A stretch of DNA of 64,000 nt from Candidula unifasciata (Eukaryota > Mollusca > Gastropoda > Stylommatophora > Geomitridae). Shown one piece after another: positions 31,366 through 44,049 of the stretch; the stretch's first letter is position 1; every line of letters starts with the position of its first letter. The stretch spans positions 186,815-250,814 of the forward strand of contig CAJHNH020000199.1 of assembly GCA_905116865.2 (NCBI GenBank), written 5' to 3'. Both the position numbers and the translations under genes were made by a program. The notes beneath the pieces are model-generated. The model did not search any database. It was given only the letters and a program-made list of their open reading frames with translations, and was not told the origin of the DNA.

Positions 31366-31849
31366 GGCATACAATTATCGGTAAGTAGTCAACTTGATAT
31401 AACATTTTTGTCGCTCCTTGTTTGTTGTCGTTCCTTATTAGTTACCACTTCAATTTTTTACTGTTTACAACACATGACACGTGACTGTGGCTCGACTGGA
31501 TATTTTGCGGCCGCCATCTTTGCCGACCTTTAGTCGGAGGATAGCCGAAATCCCCCCCCCCATCCCCCCCCCCCCAACCCACTCTATAAATTTCAGGAGC
31601 CTCCATTCTTCCCCCCCCCTCCCCTTTTTTTTTCGTCTCCCAGTAAAACTTTTGCCATGTGATTAAATTGTCTTCATAACCATGTATGTATATGTTGTCA
31701 TCATGATCATTGCGTTGTATGTGTCATTATATGTCTCAAGAGGCTCGTATAATCCCCATATTCCGTTTTATCCTGTGCAATCCCTTCGATCCTCAAAGCC
31801 CACTAAGCATACCATAAACTTGAGCTGTTAGCTGCTCATTGTTCAAGCA
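31366..31849. other. No gene; C-rich runs at 31550-31620
   Basis: Two poly-C patches (31550-31576, 31609-31623) and otherwise featureless sequence. Confidence 0.6.
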
Positions 31850-32060
31850 GCATACCGATTTTCACATGCTGTTCTCTCCCTTGCAAATGCTCCTTTTTGC
31901 CGGATCCACACTCACTTCCATGTTAAAACATTCATAAACGTGTTCTTTTCTCTAATCTCACCTTCTATAAGCTTTCGTTCATAAACGGTCTCCAGAATGT
32001 CTCATTTGTCCAGTATAGGTGTTCCTATAAATATCGCGTTGTAATTTTTAGAGATGTTAG
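31850..32060 (-). repeat. Dispersed repeat related to 44130-44290
   Basis: cgttcataaacggtctccag, aatgtctcatttgtccag and the following ataggtgttcctat correspond base for base, with substitutions, to cgttcacaaaagttctttag, aatgtcttctttgtccgg and ataagtattcccag at 44208-44260. At 44050 the neighbouring DNA resembles a retrotransposon RNase H tail on the minus strand, so this is probably the same element family. Confidence 0.5.
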
Positions 32061-34110
32061 CAATCAGCCAAAAGATTCGGGAAATCGGTTTAAGATTAAA
32101 AAGGAGCTGTGTAAAATCCACGCCTTTAGGGTTTGACCTATATTTTATAGACCAATCAAAGTAGCTGTGAATGTGTTTTTAATATACCCACTTTTATGTG
32201 ACAGTACTGATTACAGTCACGAATATTACAAGAAGGAAACAGAAGGGAAGAAGCACAGAGGAATAAGAAGGTATAGAGTCGCTTGAGAATAAGAATGTCG
32301 CTACATAGTATAACAACTCTGAGGGCATTGACTCAAGGGTCGACAAAGACGTGGGTGCATGCCAAGCTAGTCCAGGAACTATTGTAGGCCACTATACTCA
32401 TAAATTAAAAGAGGCAGGACCTGAGAGGCAGGACGAACAAAGATTTCCTGGGGATTTTTCATCCAAATATGCAAAGTGGCTTGGAAAACCATCTTTGCCG
32501 GGAAAGAGAAAGGTTAATGAACCTAAGAAGACACAGGACAATGAACTCAGGTACAAAGGAGAGAGGTAGAACCAAGTAGCATCAGGGGTATATACACTGC
32601 TAGGCGGCCCTGACAGAGACATTTGAACTGAGATCTCCGCCAACGAAGGATGCTCTGGGCATTCGGATAATGTCGCTACGATAGAGCTAAGTCCATACTT
32701 CTGTTGTGGAACTTGCCAGATATGCATGAAACATTGCTTGATGATTTGTGACATGGCAGTTTCTGTCATGGTGTGCGGGGTTGGCTAAAGGTAGATAGTA
32801 TCTAGTCTGCAATCAGCAGTATGGCTAGATGGTAGTCGGTATTGGCTATAGGTTAGCTGGTCTTTGGACTGCAATCAGCAGTATGGTTAGATGGTAGTCG
32901 GGATTTGGCTTATTATGTGTAGAGCGAGGAAGGATATTCTAGGTGTTACTTGCTAGTTTATCGTTGAGTAGAGTAGATTCTGCTGTCAGTTGCTGAGTTC
33001 TATTGTGTGAGGACATTCTGTTTATGACATAATATAACATTTGTTGGTTGTGTAATACGACTTTGTAATTCTGTTTTCTAATAAACATGATGAGTAGTTT
33101 TTATTCTTTTATTCTATCGTTAGTTTGTTGAGTACAAGAGTGGTACTATTATTGCTAGTTGCTGTAGTCTTTATGCCACCATTCTACGATATTACTCTCT
33201 CTTCCATAAGACCACTGACCATTGCCTGATCGTTTGAGGTGTAGACTTATTACTACACTCTCCACACAGGAGAACCTTTTGTCCTCTTTTACATCCTTTA
33301 ACTATAATTTCTTCTCGCCTGTCTCTCTCTCTCTACTTTTATATATTTTCTTCTCTTCTATCCCCCCCCCCCCCTCTTTAAAATGTACCCACTGTGACAT
33401 TTAGCGAAAAATGAGCTAGCAACCGGCCTCAGTTCTAAATCCATTTGAATACAACCATTAAAAGAGCTATTCAGATATGTCCCAAGCGTCAATCTTCCGA
33501 GAACCACGAAACGGTAGAATGTTGACGTGGATCAGTTAGCACAGTCCCAGAGGGTAACAGGTCTGCTGGCATTAAAAGTGTGACCTTTTATCTGTCTTGA
33601 ACTTCCTTGTCGGTTCTGAGGCAACATTTTTTACGGGGGGGGGGAGGGGGGGTGTGAAGAAAGAAGGGAGGGAGTGGGGCCTACCACATCCTAACAATCA
33701 CATTGTAAAAATCGAAATAGGAGTTCGCTCAAAAGAGACGTGATGGGTCAGAAGATGCAGATATAGAGGTCTCATTATAAACCACAACACCTCATGCCAA
33801 TCGCACTTTAAAGGACGACTGCAGAAGAAAAAAATGTTTAATCTGTTACCCATAGCTGTACTTGTGTTCTTAAAGTAAACATTATAAATCGGCAGGCAAC
33901 AAACACCAGTTCTGAAAACAGATGAATACTTCAATCAAATGTTAAGTCACCTGTGACCTCAGATCCATATCAAGTGAACCGTAAAATACTGGCATGTTTA
34001 CATGGTCCAGTTAGCACAGCACCCAACAATGGCTGGTTCGCTGGCAATAATATATTGACCTTGCTAAGACCTTCGGGCAAAAGCTCCTTCATTCCTCTGA
34101 TTAAGTTTAA
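32061..34110. other. No recognised gene; 62-bp duplication at 32785-32910
   Basis: The segment containing gcaatcagcagtatgg and agatggtagtcgg occurs twice with a 62-base period. C and G runs lie at 33362-33374 and 33634-33651. No domain is recognisable in the frames here. Confidence 0.5.
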
Positions 34111-34115
34111 ATTAA

Positions 34116-34116
<1 letters not shown>

Positions 34117-34204
<88 letters not shown>

Positions 34205-34272
34205 TTCTCTCTCTCTCGCGCGCGCTCTCTCTCTTGCTCCTCTATCTCTCGCTCTGTCTCTCTGTCTCTCTG

Positions 34273-34307
<35 letters not shown>

Positions 34308-34312
34308 TCCCC
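34117..34312. repeat. (CT)n microsatellite
   Basis: A long imperfect ct run with gtgtgt, cgcgcg and gtct interruptions. Confidence 0.97.
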
Positions 34313-35035
34313 GTGTGGGTTTTAAATTCCAGGGTCCCATCTGTAGAAGAGAATAATAGGCCCACTGCCCCGCCCCCCCCCCCCCATTCCCACCCAATAG
34401 GCATGTCACAAGAAGCAAATAATTAGGGCTGTTACTTTCGAAGTAAATAGATCTATTCACGGACTGAAATTTCTACATGGTACAGAGAAAAGCTGTCAAA
34501 ATGAATGATGTTTCCTTTTCTAGTTAGTTATTATGTTGTTGTTCTGTTGCTTACAAGTTCGTAAATGCGTTTCACAATCCTCGATGTATCAGATTTCGAT
34601 TCCGAAATGGCAGTTTAGAAAACGGTCGTTATAGTTTGGATGCTTTTTTCCTTTAACCTTTTTCAAAAACAATTCACTTACGTTGAATGCCCATGGTATA
34701 TATATTCTAGGAAGCGCTAAAACTTGACTGCAAAACCAAATATTTGAAAAGGATATTCCGTATCAAATAATCTGATGATGAATGCTTGAACTATCATGGA
34801 TGAAAACGGCGGAGAATGAGGAGTGAGAAGCAACAATCAAATGCATAAGCTCAGTTTAAACAGAAAATAATCACTGATAAGAGGCGTCATTTTGCGCCAA
34901 CAGAGTGCATTGGTTTTTGACGAATAGAGAGAGGAAGATTACAGAGAAAAAAAAATAAAATATGCATTTACAAAAAGTTGAAAGGGAGTAGACCACAATG
35001 TAGACTGAAGCCGGTAGAGAGACCTAGAAGTATTT
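34313..35035. other. No recognised feature
   Basis: A poly-C run lies at 34371-34385. The rest is AT-rich without structure I can name. Confidence 0.5.
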
Positions 35036-35140
35036 AGGAAACCGCCGTGGTAAAGCAGCTAGACGCTCGCCTGAGGATCGGAAGATCGTAGGTTTCAAGT
35101 CCCGACAAAGCCTTAAACTTTTTTTTTTAAACTGACCCCG
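35036..35140 (+). repeat. tRNA-derived SINE head
   Basis: An A-box-like tggtaaagcagctagacg and a B-box-like aggtttcaagtcccg lie about 35 bases apart. A T run follows. It has the same layout as the heads at 14085-14195 and 27400-27475. Confidence 0.65.
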
Positions 35141-35246
35141 GCAGTTTGATATTCCAAGAACTAGTACAATAGCAGGCTAATAATATGTGTAAATGGCAAA
35201 TCTTTGACGTTAACACTAACACGTGACAGGGGATTTGAGCTTGATT

Positions 35247-35400
35247 AAGTACGTCTATGCCGTCTTCGAGGTAAAGATAGGAGATATTATAACCAACTTC
35301 TCATGGAAAATGTAACTAGAGGCAGCTAGGAGTGGCTGCTGCAACGGAGGACAGAGCACGCATGGGGATTCCTAATGTGCAAAGACGTCGAGTGTGATAA
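35247..35400 (+). pseudogene. RNase H C-terminal tail of a non-LTR retrotransposon
   Basis: About 150 bases match the reverse complement of 60661-60815 closely (shared tatgccgtctt, agaggtaaaga, gagtggctgctgc and gcaaagacgtcga). That copy is the C-terminal end of an RNase H-bearing ORF2. Only the last fifty or so codons remain here, with a stop inside. Confidence 0.75.
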
Positions 35401-35698
35401 CACACCATAATATACTAAAAATAGCAGATGCTATTAAATCACCTGAAATCGCAAAAGGTGTGAGAATTCTTGCTTCAAAAATATCTCCACTGTTTGATAA
35501 TATGGAAAAGTTTTTAGTGCAGATAACTGACAAGAAAATGGCTGGTGGTTGTGTTTCAGAAGCCATCATATATGACAAAAGCCAAGAATCTGTGTCTGGA
35601 TTTTCACCCAGATACTGCAACAAACAGCGCTAAAGATCTTATTGATTTCTGGGCAAGTTGTGGCTCGTTTCGTAATTTTAAAATACAAACAGGCATTC

Positions 35699-35951
35699 AC
35701 AGTCAGACATAGGTTAGTTTCGTATCCTTTACAGGACGTTGCAGATCCAACCCCAACAGCCCCTGGCTGTTGTGTGGTTTATCTAGGCAAATTTAAGTCC
35801 AGTAGTTTGCCATTGCTTCTGGACGGTCGGCTTTCTTGATACTACTTTCGAAACCAATGCAAGACTCATGGCCCGCAGCTGGAATCAAACACGGCATCCC
35901 GGCATTTCGAAGCGTTCGCATCGACTTAGCTACAGAGCCGACAGTCAGACA
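35699..35951 (-). repeat. SINE family A copy with 11-bp target duplication
   Basis: The SINE (35710-35940, minus strand) has a tRNA-like head (tctgtagctaagtcgatgcg as A box; a diverged B box near gtttgattcca) and the family tail (gtagtttgccattgc, caaccccaacagcccctgg in the plus direction). It is bracketed by acagtcagaca at 35699-35709 and 35941-35951, an exact 11-bp target-site duplication. Confidence 0.9.
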
Positions 35952-36578
35952 AAGAGAGGCAGCAAATTCGAATTCAGAAAAAGCTAGGTAGCTTGTGTTA
36001 GATTTCCAACACTTTCTAGACACTACACAGTGTGTTGTTTAGGTTCCTGCCTGTGTGGTATGTGTGTGTGCGTGAATGCATGCTGGTGTGAGCGCGCACG
36101 TGTGTGTTAAAGAATAAATCGACACAATTTAGGGCTGGCAACGGATTTAATCACTTTTATTTCATTCCCATGGGCAAAAAATTCGTTTATTATATCTACC
36201 CTTCATAGGAGCGGATTAATGACAAATATTGAAGTTCCACTGTGTTTGCAAATCTTCATTGTTGATTAGAGCACACGGTTTGAGAATCACTGCCCGCTCT
36301 GGGTGTTTAGGGTTCAAGTTACAATACAACCGCATACAGTCTCACCTAGAATCTGTAACGCTCTTAACTACCGAGAAAGGTCAAGGCTAAAATAGCTCAG
36401 CTTCATTTCTATAGCGTTCACAATTTGGAACACAAACGGGAAACAAAGTGAGAACGTTCAGCGGCCACGTAATCGACCAAATAAAACTGGCACAGCCCAC
36501 TGACTGTGCCACACACGCTGTGTACCTGCCGACTTAGCTGCACAGAGATTCCTTGTACTCTTACACACTTATTTCGCC
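35952..36578. other. Upstream region of P450 gene 1
   Basis: No gene is seen. This would contain the promoter of the P450 whose first exon follows. The bases just before the ATG (cttatttcgccATGG) resemble those before the second anchor exon (atttatatcgcgATGG). Both upstream regions also contain taatcga followed by C or T and ca, about 110 bp before the ATG (36470 and 59171). I do not claim a specific transcription-factor site. Confidence 0.45.
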
Positions 36579-36658
36579 ATGGAGTTGTGCTGTTTTCATT
36601 TGGGAGGCTGGGAGGCGTGTTTGCTGCTAGTCCTCGCTGTTTGTTTACTTTTGTACAT
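36579..36658 (+). CDS. CYP3A-like cytochrome P450, exon 1 (membrane anchor)
   Basis: An ATG in good context (gccATGG) opens 26 codons plus two bases: MELCCFHLGGWEA, then the hydrophobic CLLLVLAVCLLLY, then AT before the donor GTAAGTTTG. This is the size and composition of the N-terminal signal anchor that holds microsomal P450s in the endoplasmic reticulum. In vertebrate CYP3A genes the first exon likewise ends in a LYLYG-type stretch at the same place. The exon ends in phase 2, and the body exon at 52134 begins in phase 2 with A then TATGGC, so joining restores ...LLLYIYGKQPYG without a frame change. A very similar exon at 59286 uses the same donor. There is no other candidate partner in the window. 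Not proven by transcript data. Confidence 0.7.
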
Positions 36659-36928
36659 GTAAGTTTGCCTTATTTATTTCTCTACGTGTCCAGGTTATGT
36701 AATGTGAATGAAAGTGTCGAAAAGAGAGTTAGGTACAGTAAATGTTCTGTTATTTACACGTTTGTTTATAGATAGGTACGTATGTATTTGACAAGCAAGC
36801 TATAGCCACTACATCGGCGTCATGTCTTTACAAAAGTCAGTTACATAACTTGTCAGCCCCAGCAAAATCTTAGAGCTTTCACATGCATTTATGAGAGTTG
36901 AGCGACAAAAAAATCCCCAAACATGTTA

Positions 36929-38040
36929 TCTACCCTGCAGGCTCTACTAGGGTAGTAATTGTTGTAGTGGTCACCACATGCATCACCTGTAGGTTACACT
37001 AGGGTAGTAATTGTTGTAGTGGTCACCACACGCATCAACTGTTGTAGTAGTCACCACACGCATTACATGTAGGTTACACAAGGGTAGTAACTGTTGAAGT
37101 GGTCACCTCATGCATTACCTGTAGGTTACACCAGGGTAGTAACTGTTGAAGTGGTCACCACACGCATTACCTGTAGGTTACACTAGAGTAGTAACTGTTG
37201 AAGTGGTCACCACACGCATTACCTGTAAGTTACACTAGAGTAGTAATTGTTGTAGTGGTCACCACACGCATTACCTGTAGGTTACACCAGGGTAGTAACT
37301 GTTGTAGTGGTCACCACACGCATTACCTGTAGGTTACACTAGGGTAGTAACTGTTGAAGTGGTCACCTCATGCATTACATGTAGGTTACACCAGGGTAGT
37401 AAATGTTGAAGTGGTCACCACACGCATTACCTGTAGGTTACACCAGGGTAGTAACCATTGAAGTGGTCACCACACACATTACCTGTAAGTTACACTAGAG
37501 TAGTAATTGTTGTAGTGGTCACCACACACATTACCTGTAAGTTACACTAGAGTAGTAATTGTTGTAGTGGTCACCACACACATTACCTGTAAGTTACACT
37601 AGAGTAGTAATTGTTGTAGTGGTCACCACACACATTACATGTAGGTTACACCAGGGTAGTAACTGTTGAAGTGGTCACCACACGCATTACCTGTAAGTTT
37701 CACTAGGGTTGTAATTGTTGTAGTGGTCACCACACGCATTACCTGTAGGTTACACCAGGGTAGTAACTGTTGTAGTGGTCACCACACACATTACATGTAG
37801 GTTAAACTAGGGTAGTAACTGTTGTAGTGGTCACCACACACATTACCTGTAGGTTAAACTAGGGTAGTAACTGTTGTAGTGGTCACCACATGCATTGCCT
37901 GTAGGTTACACCAGTGTAGTAACTGCTGTAGTGGTCACCACACGCATTGCCTGTATGTTACACTAGGGTAGTAACTGTTGTAGTGGTCACCACACGCATT
38001 GCCTGTAGGTTACACTAGGGTGGTAATTGTTGTAGTGGTC
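36929..38040. repeat. 52-bp tandem repeat, subfamily 1
   Basis: The unit ggttacactagggtagtaac, tgttgtagtggtcaccacac, gcattacctgta repeats every 52 bases, about 21 copies. Each holds the near-perfect dyad GTGGT-C-ACCAC. The array begins 270 bp after the exon 1 donor. Confidence 0.95.
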
Positions 38041-41000
38041 ACCACACTCTATCTACAGGCTACACTAAGGTAGTTCCTTCTATTGTGGTCACCAGTTACC
38101 TTATCTACAGGCTACACCAAGGCAGTTCCTGCTGTCATGGTCACCACACACTCTATCTACAGGCTACACTAAGGTAGTTCCTGCTGTAGTGGTCACCACA
38201 CACTCTATCTACAGGCTACATCAAGGTAGTTCCTTCTATAGTGGTCACCACACACTCTATCTACAGGCTACATCAAGGTAGTTCCTTCTATAGTGGTCAC
38301 CACACACTCTATCTACAGGCTACATCAAGGTAGTTCCTTCTATAGTGGTCACCAGTTACCTAATCTACAGGCTACATCAAGGTAGTTCCTTCTACAGTGG
38401 TCACCAGTTACCTAATCTACAGGCTACATCAAGGTAGTTCCTGCTGTCGTGGTCACCACACTCTATCTACAGGCTACACCAAGGCAGTTCCTGCTGTCTT
38501 GGTCACCACACACTCTATCTACAGGCTACACTAAGGTAGTTCCTGCTGTAGTGGTCACCACACACTCTATCTACAGGCTACACTAAGGCAGTTCCTGCTG
38601 TAGTGGTCACCACACACTCTATCTACAGGCTACACTAAGGCAGTTCCTGCTGTAGTGGTCACCACACACTCTATCTACACGCTACACTAAGGCAGTTCCT
38701 GCTGTAGTGGTCACCACACACTCTATCTACAGGCTACACTAAGGCAGTTCCTGCTGTCATGGTCACCATACACTCTATCTACAGGCTACAATAAGGCAGT
38801 TCCTGCTGTCATGGTCACCAGTTACCTAATCTACAGGCTACACTAATGTAGTTCCTTCTATAGTGGTCACCAGTTACCTAATCTACAGGCTACACTAAGG
38901 CAGTTCCTGCTGTCGTGGTCACCACACACTCTATCTACAGGCTACACTAAGGCAGTTCCTGCTGTAGTGGTCACCACACCTATCTACACCAGTTAATCTA
39001 CAGGCACACTATCTATGGTCACCAGGCTACAGGCTTAAAGGTAGTTCCTGCTGTCGTGGTCACCACACACACTATCTACAGGCTACATCAAGGTAGTTCC
39101 TTCTGTAGTGGTCACCAGTTACCTAATTTACAGACTACACTAAGGCAGTTCCTGCTGTAGTGGTCACCACACACTCTATCTACAGGCTACATTAAGGTAG
39201 TTCCTTCTATAGTGGTCACCACACTATCTACAGGCTACATTAAGGTAGTTCCTTCTGTAGTGGTCACCAGTTACCTAATCTACAGGCTACATCAAGGTAG
39301 TTCCTTCTATAGTGGTCACCAGTTACCTAATCTACAGGCTACACTAAGGCAGTTCCTGCTGTATTGGTCACCACACACTCTATCTACAGGCTACATCAAG
39401 GTAGTTCCTTCTATAGTGGTCACCACACTATCTACAGGCTACATCAAGGTAGTTCCTTCTATAGTGGTCACCACACACTCTATCTACAGGCTACATCAAG
39501 GTAGTTCCTTCTATAGTGGTCACCAGTTACCTAATCTACAGGCTACATCAAGGTAGTTCCTTCTATAGTGGTCACCAGTTACCTAATCTACAGGCTACAT
39601 CAAGGTAGTTCCTTCTATAGTGGTCACCAGTTACCTAATCTACAGGCTACATCAAGGTAGTTCCTTCTATAGTGGTCACCACACACTCTATCTACAGGCT
39701 ACATCAAGGTAGTTCCTTCTATAGTGGTCACCAGTTACCTAATCTACAGGCTACACCAAGGCAGTTCCTACTGTTGTGGTCACCACACACTCTATCTACA
39801 GGCTACATCAAGGTAGTTCCTTCTATAGTGGTCACCACACACTCTATCTACAGGCTACATCAAGGTAGTTCCTTCTATAGTGGTCACCAGTTACCTAATC
39901 TACAGGCTACATCAAGGTAGTTCCTTTTATAGTGGTCACCAGTTACCTAATCTACAAGCTACATCAAGGTAGTTCCTTCTATAGTGGTCACCAGTTACCT
40001 AATCTACAGGCTACATCAAGGTAATTCCTTCTATAGTGGTCACCAGTTACCTAATCTACAGGCTACATCAAGGTAGTAGTTCCTTCTATAGTGGTCACCA
40101 CACACTCTATCTACAGGCTACATCAAGGTAGTTCCTTCTATAGTGGTCACCACACACTCTATCTACAGGCTACATCAAGGTAGTTTCTTCTATAGTGGTC
40201 ACCAGTTACGTAATCTACAGGCTACACCAAGGCAGTTCCTGCTGTCGTGGTCACCACACACTCTATCTACAGGCTACATCAAGGTAGTTCCTTCTATAGT
40301 GGTCACCACACACTCTATCTACAGGCTACTTCAAGGTAGTTCCTTCTATAGTGGTCACCACACACTCTATCTACAGGCTACATCAAGGTATTTCCTTCTA
40401 TAGTGGTCACCAGCTACCTAATCTACAGGCTACACTAAGGCAGTTCCTGCTGTCGTGGTCACCACACACTCTATCTACAGGCTACATCAAGGTAGTTCCT
40501 TCTATAGTGGTCACCACACTATCTACAGGCTACATCAAGGTAGTTCCTTCTATAGTGGTCACCACACACTCTATCTACAGGCTACATCAAGGTAGTTCCT
40601 TCTATAGTGGTCACCAGTTACCTAATCTACAGGCTACATCAAGGTAGTTCCTTCTATAGTGGTCACCAGTTACCTAATCTACAGGCTACATCAAGGTAGT
40701 TCCTTCTATAGTGGTCACCAGTTACCTAATCTACAGGCTACATCAAGGTAGTTCCTTCTATAGTGGTCACCACACACTCTATCTACAGGCTACATCAAGG
40801 TAGTTCCTTCTATAGTGGTCACCAGTTACCTAATCTACAGGCTACACCAAGGCAGTTCCTACTGTTGTGGTCACCACACACTCTATCTACAGGCTACATC
40901 AAGGTAGTTCCTTCTATAGTGGTCACCACACACTCTATCTACAGGCTACATCAAGGTAGTTCCTTCTATAGTGGTCACCAGTTACCTAATCTACAGGCTA

Positions 41001-42530
41001 CATCAAGGTATTTCCTTTTATAGTGGTCACCAGTTACCTAATCTACAAGCTACATCAAGGTAGTTCCTTCTATAGTGGTCACCAGTTACCTAATCTACAG
41101 GCTACATCAAGGTAATTCCTTCTATAGTGGTCACCAGTTACCTAATCTACAGGCTACATCAAGGTAGTTCCTTCTATAGTGGTCACCACACACTCTATCT
41201 ACAGGCTACATCAAGGTAGTTCCTTCTATAGTGGTCACCACACACTCTATCTACAGGCTACATCAAGGTAGTTTCTTCTATAGTGGTCACCAGTTACGTA
41301 ATCTACAGGCTACACCAAGGCAGTTCCTGCTGTCGTGGTCACCACACACTCTATCTACAGGCTACATCAAGGTAGTTCCTTCTATAGTGGTCACCACACA
41401 CTCTATCTACAGGCTACTTCAAGGTAGTTCCTTCTATAGTGGTCACCACACACTCTATCTACAGGCTACATCAAGGTATTTCCTTCTATAGTGGTCACCA
41501 GCTACCTAATCTACAGGCTACACTAAGGCAGTTCCTGCTGTCGTGGTCACCACACACTCTATCTACAGGCTACATCAAGGTAGTTCCTTCTATAGTGGTC
41601 ACCACACACTCTATCTACAGGCTACATCAAGGTAGTTCCTTCTATAGTGGTCACCACACACTCTATCTACAGGCTACATCAAGGTAGTTCCTTCTATAGT
41701 GGTCGCCAGTTACCTTATCTACAGGCTACATCAAGGTAGTTCCTTCTATAGTGGTCACCAGTTACCTTATCTACAGGCTACATCAAGGTAGTTCCTTCTA
41801 TAGTGTTCACCACACACTCTATCTACAGGCTACATCAAGGTAGTTCCTTCTTTAGTGGTTCCAGTTACCTAATCTACAGGCTACATCAAGGTAGTTCATT
41901 CTATAGTGGTCACCAGTTACCTAATCTACAAGCTACATCAAGGTAGTTCCTTCTATAGTGGTCACCAGTTACCTAATCTACAGGCTACATCAAGGAAGTT
42001 CCTTCTATAGTGGTCACCAGTTACCTAATCTACAGGCTACATCAAGGTAGTTCCTTCTATAGTGGTCACCACACACTCTATCTACAGGCTACATCAAGGT
42101 AGTTCCTTTTATAGTGGTCACCAGTTACCTAATCTACAGGCTACATCAAGGTAGTTCCTTCTATAGTGGTCACCAGTTACCTAATCTGCAGGCTACACCA
42201 AGGCAGTTCCTGCTGTCGTGGTCACCACACACTCTTTCTACAGGCTACATCAAGGTAGTTCCTTCTATAGTGGTCACCACACACTCTGTCTACAGGCTAC
42301 ATCAAGGTAGTTCCTTCTATAGTGGTCACCACACACTCTATCTACAGGCTACACTAAGGCAGTTCCTGCTGTCGTGGTCACCACACACTCTATCTACAGG
42401 CTACATCAAGGTAGTTCCTTCTATAGTCGTCACCACACACTCTATCTACAGGCTTCATCAAGGTAGTTCCTTCTATAGTGGTCACCACACACTCTATCTA
42501 CAGGCTACATCAAAGTAGTTCCTTCTTTTC
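38041..42530. repeat. 52-bp tandem repeat, subfamily 2, with a 1.09-kb higher-order unit
   Basis: The unit is also 52 bases (gtggtcaccacacactctat, ctacaggctacatcaaggta, gttccttctata), about 86 copies. Two forms of the second decamer (cacactctat or gttacctaat) are intermixed. Blocks around 39672-40647 recur at 40763-41687 with an offset of 1088-1091 bases, about 21 monomers. A 3-base insertion (ggtagtagtt near 40075) explains the difference. Monomers are scrambled at 38985-39050. Frames through it (YRLHQGSSFYSGH repeats) are artefacts. Confidence 0.95.
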
Positions 42531-42735
42531 CTACCTTTAACTCACAATTGTATTTGTTGTTTTTTTTTTTTTTTGTCGGTTTTCTTTGGCAAAAGATGAA
42601 AGCTTACTGATTACTGTGGAAAATCTACTAGAAGACGCTATTGAACCCTAAAAACGAGGTAGACAACATCAGTTTTGTGCCTAAAAGCAGTGACCAACAT
42701 TAACCAAACTTTCTAACATCAGAAGTAAAAGATGT

Positions 42736-43065
42736 GAGCAGATGAGTCCCAAAACACAGAAGAGTCCTAAAACACAGAAGAGTCCTAAAACACAGAAGAG
42801 TCCTAAAACACAGAAGAGTCCCAAAACACAGAAGAGTCCTAAAACACCGAAGAGTCCTAAAACACAGAAGATTTCTATAACACAGTACAGTCCCAAAACA
42901 CAGAACAGTCCTAAAACACATAAGAGTCCTAAAACACAGAACAGTCCCAAAACACAGAACAGTCCCAAAACACAGAACAGTCCTAAAACACAGAACAGTC
43001 CTAAAACACAGAAGAGTCCCAAAACACAGAAGAGTCCCAAAACAGAGAAGAGTCCTAAAACAAAG
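42736..43065. repeat. 18-bp tandem repeat, about 18 copies
   Basis: The unit agtcctaaaacacagaag repeats every 18 bases and is therefore open as SPKTQK repeats on the plus strand. It ends directly before a reverse transcriptase remnant whose first readable residues are APGLDDLDG. Confidence 0.95.
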
Positions 43066-44030
43066 CACCTGGTTTAGATGATTTAGATGGAATAACTTCA
43101 GAAGCTATTCAAGTTGTGGTCAAACTGGCTTCAAATTTCTAACAAGATTTGCTAGTACAGCATGGGAAGACAGGAAAGCTCAAACTGACCCGTAGCAGGC
43201 ACTGATAATACCAGTTTGGAAAAAGTTAAGATCATATAAGAGACTGTCCAACGTACAGAGGTATATCACTACAATAAGGGGAGTAGACTTCAAAACCATT
43301 TAAACAGGCTAAGTTCAACAAGCAAAAGATATAACACGAAAATAAATACCACAAAAACTGAAGTAACTCAGGTCAGCAGAATTCCTAGTCCGCTACATAT
43401 CACATATCGTGTTGAATGATGGCACTTGTCTGAAGCAAGTTAAAGAATGTAAATATCTAGGAAGTATATTCTCGGTGGATGGAAGAATAGATCGGGAAAT
43501 AGAAACAAGATGTCAACGAGATAGTGCACTTTTATACCAACTGGCACCATTGTTAAGATATACAAAAATAAGTATGAGCGCCAGGAAATTGATTATAAAC
43601 AGCATATTCATACCAACACTGTGCTACCAGTGCCAGACTTGGACATTATCAAAGGCCAACATAGGTGAAATTAACACCTGTGAAATTAGATGCCATCTTA
43701 ACCATCGGAGACAAAATTTGAAATGGTATCAGACAGACTGTAGCAACAACGCCATGCATGAAATTCATTGAGAAACAGAAGATCAAATGGTTTGGTTATT
43801 GAGTAAGAATGCAGCCAAAACAACTACCCACGCAGGCGCTACGCATGAAAAGATCTTAAGTGAAATTAAGAGGTCGCCCTAGGAGAACATGGATTGATGA
43901 CATTAAAGAACTTCTACATCGACACGGAATGACAAAAGCTGTTTCTGCCCATCAAGCCATGGATCCCATACTGCTCCTCCCCCACAACGCTTAAAGGCAG
44001 AAGTGGTGATCATGGTGATGACGATGATAA
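43066..44030 (+). pseudogene. Non-LTR retrotransposon reverse transcriptase remnant
   Basis: The start reads KHLV/APGLDDLDGITSEAIQ, the conserved KAPGxDG entry to the reverse transcriptase domain. The palm, including the catalytic YADD, is deleted or unreadable. At 43409-43771 an open 120-codon piece (VKECKYLGSIFSVDGRIDRE, ...IFIPTLCYQCQTWTLSK) is the thumb region. Then 43780-43975 reads IKWFGY and GRPRRTWIDDIKELLHRHGM, the usual C-terminal end. A gatgat-rich tail follows at 43995-44036. Inactive. Confidence 0.7.
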
Positions 44031-44049
44031 TGATGATAAATCGACATCA

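Noticed and set aside
33953..34460. Ser/Leu-rich 157-codon frame and its antisense Arg/Glu-rich partner
   Set aside because: Generated by the CT microsatellite at 34117-34312.
35394..35633. 79-codon frame with ordinary composition
   Set aside because: The only unique-looking frame in its area, but no domain or motif is recognisable, and it starts inside the RNase H remnant; left unannotated.
39212..42518. Series of 80-134-codon frames (YRLHQGSSFYSGH type)
   Set aside because: Products of the 52-bp tandem array; they repeat with the array period and lack any other support.
36929..42530. CRISPR-like array
   Set aside because: Units are contiguous 52-mers with no unique spacers and the genome is animal; it is an ordinary satellite.
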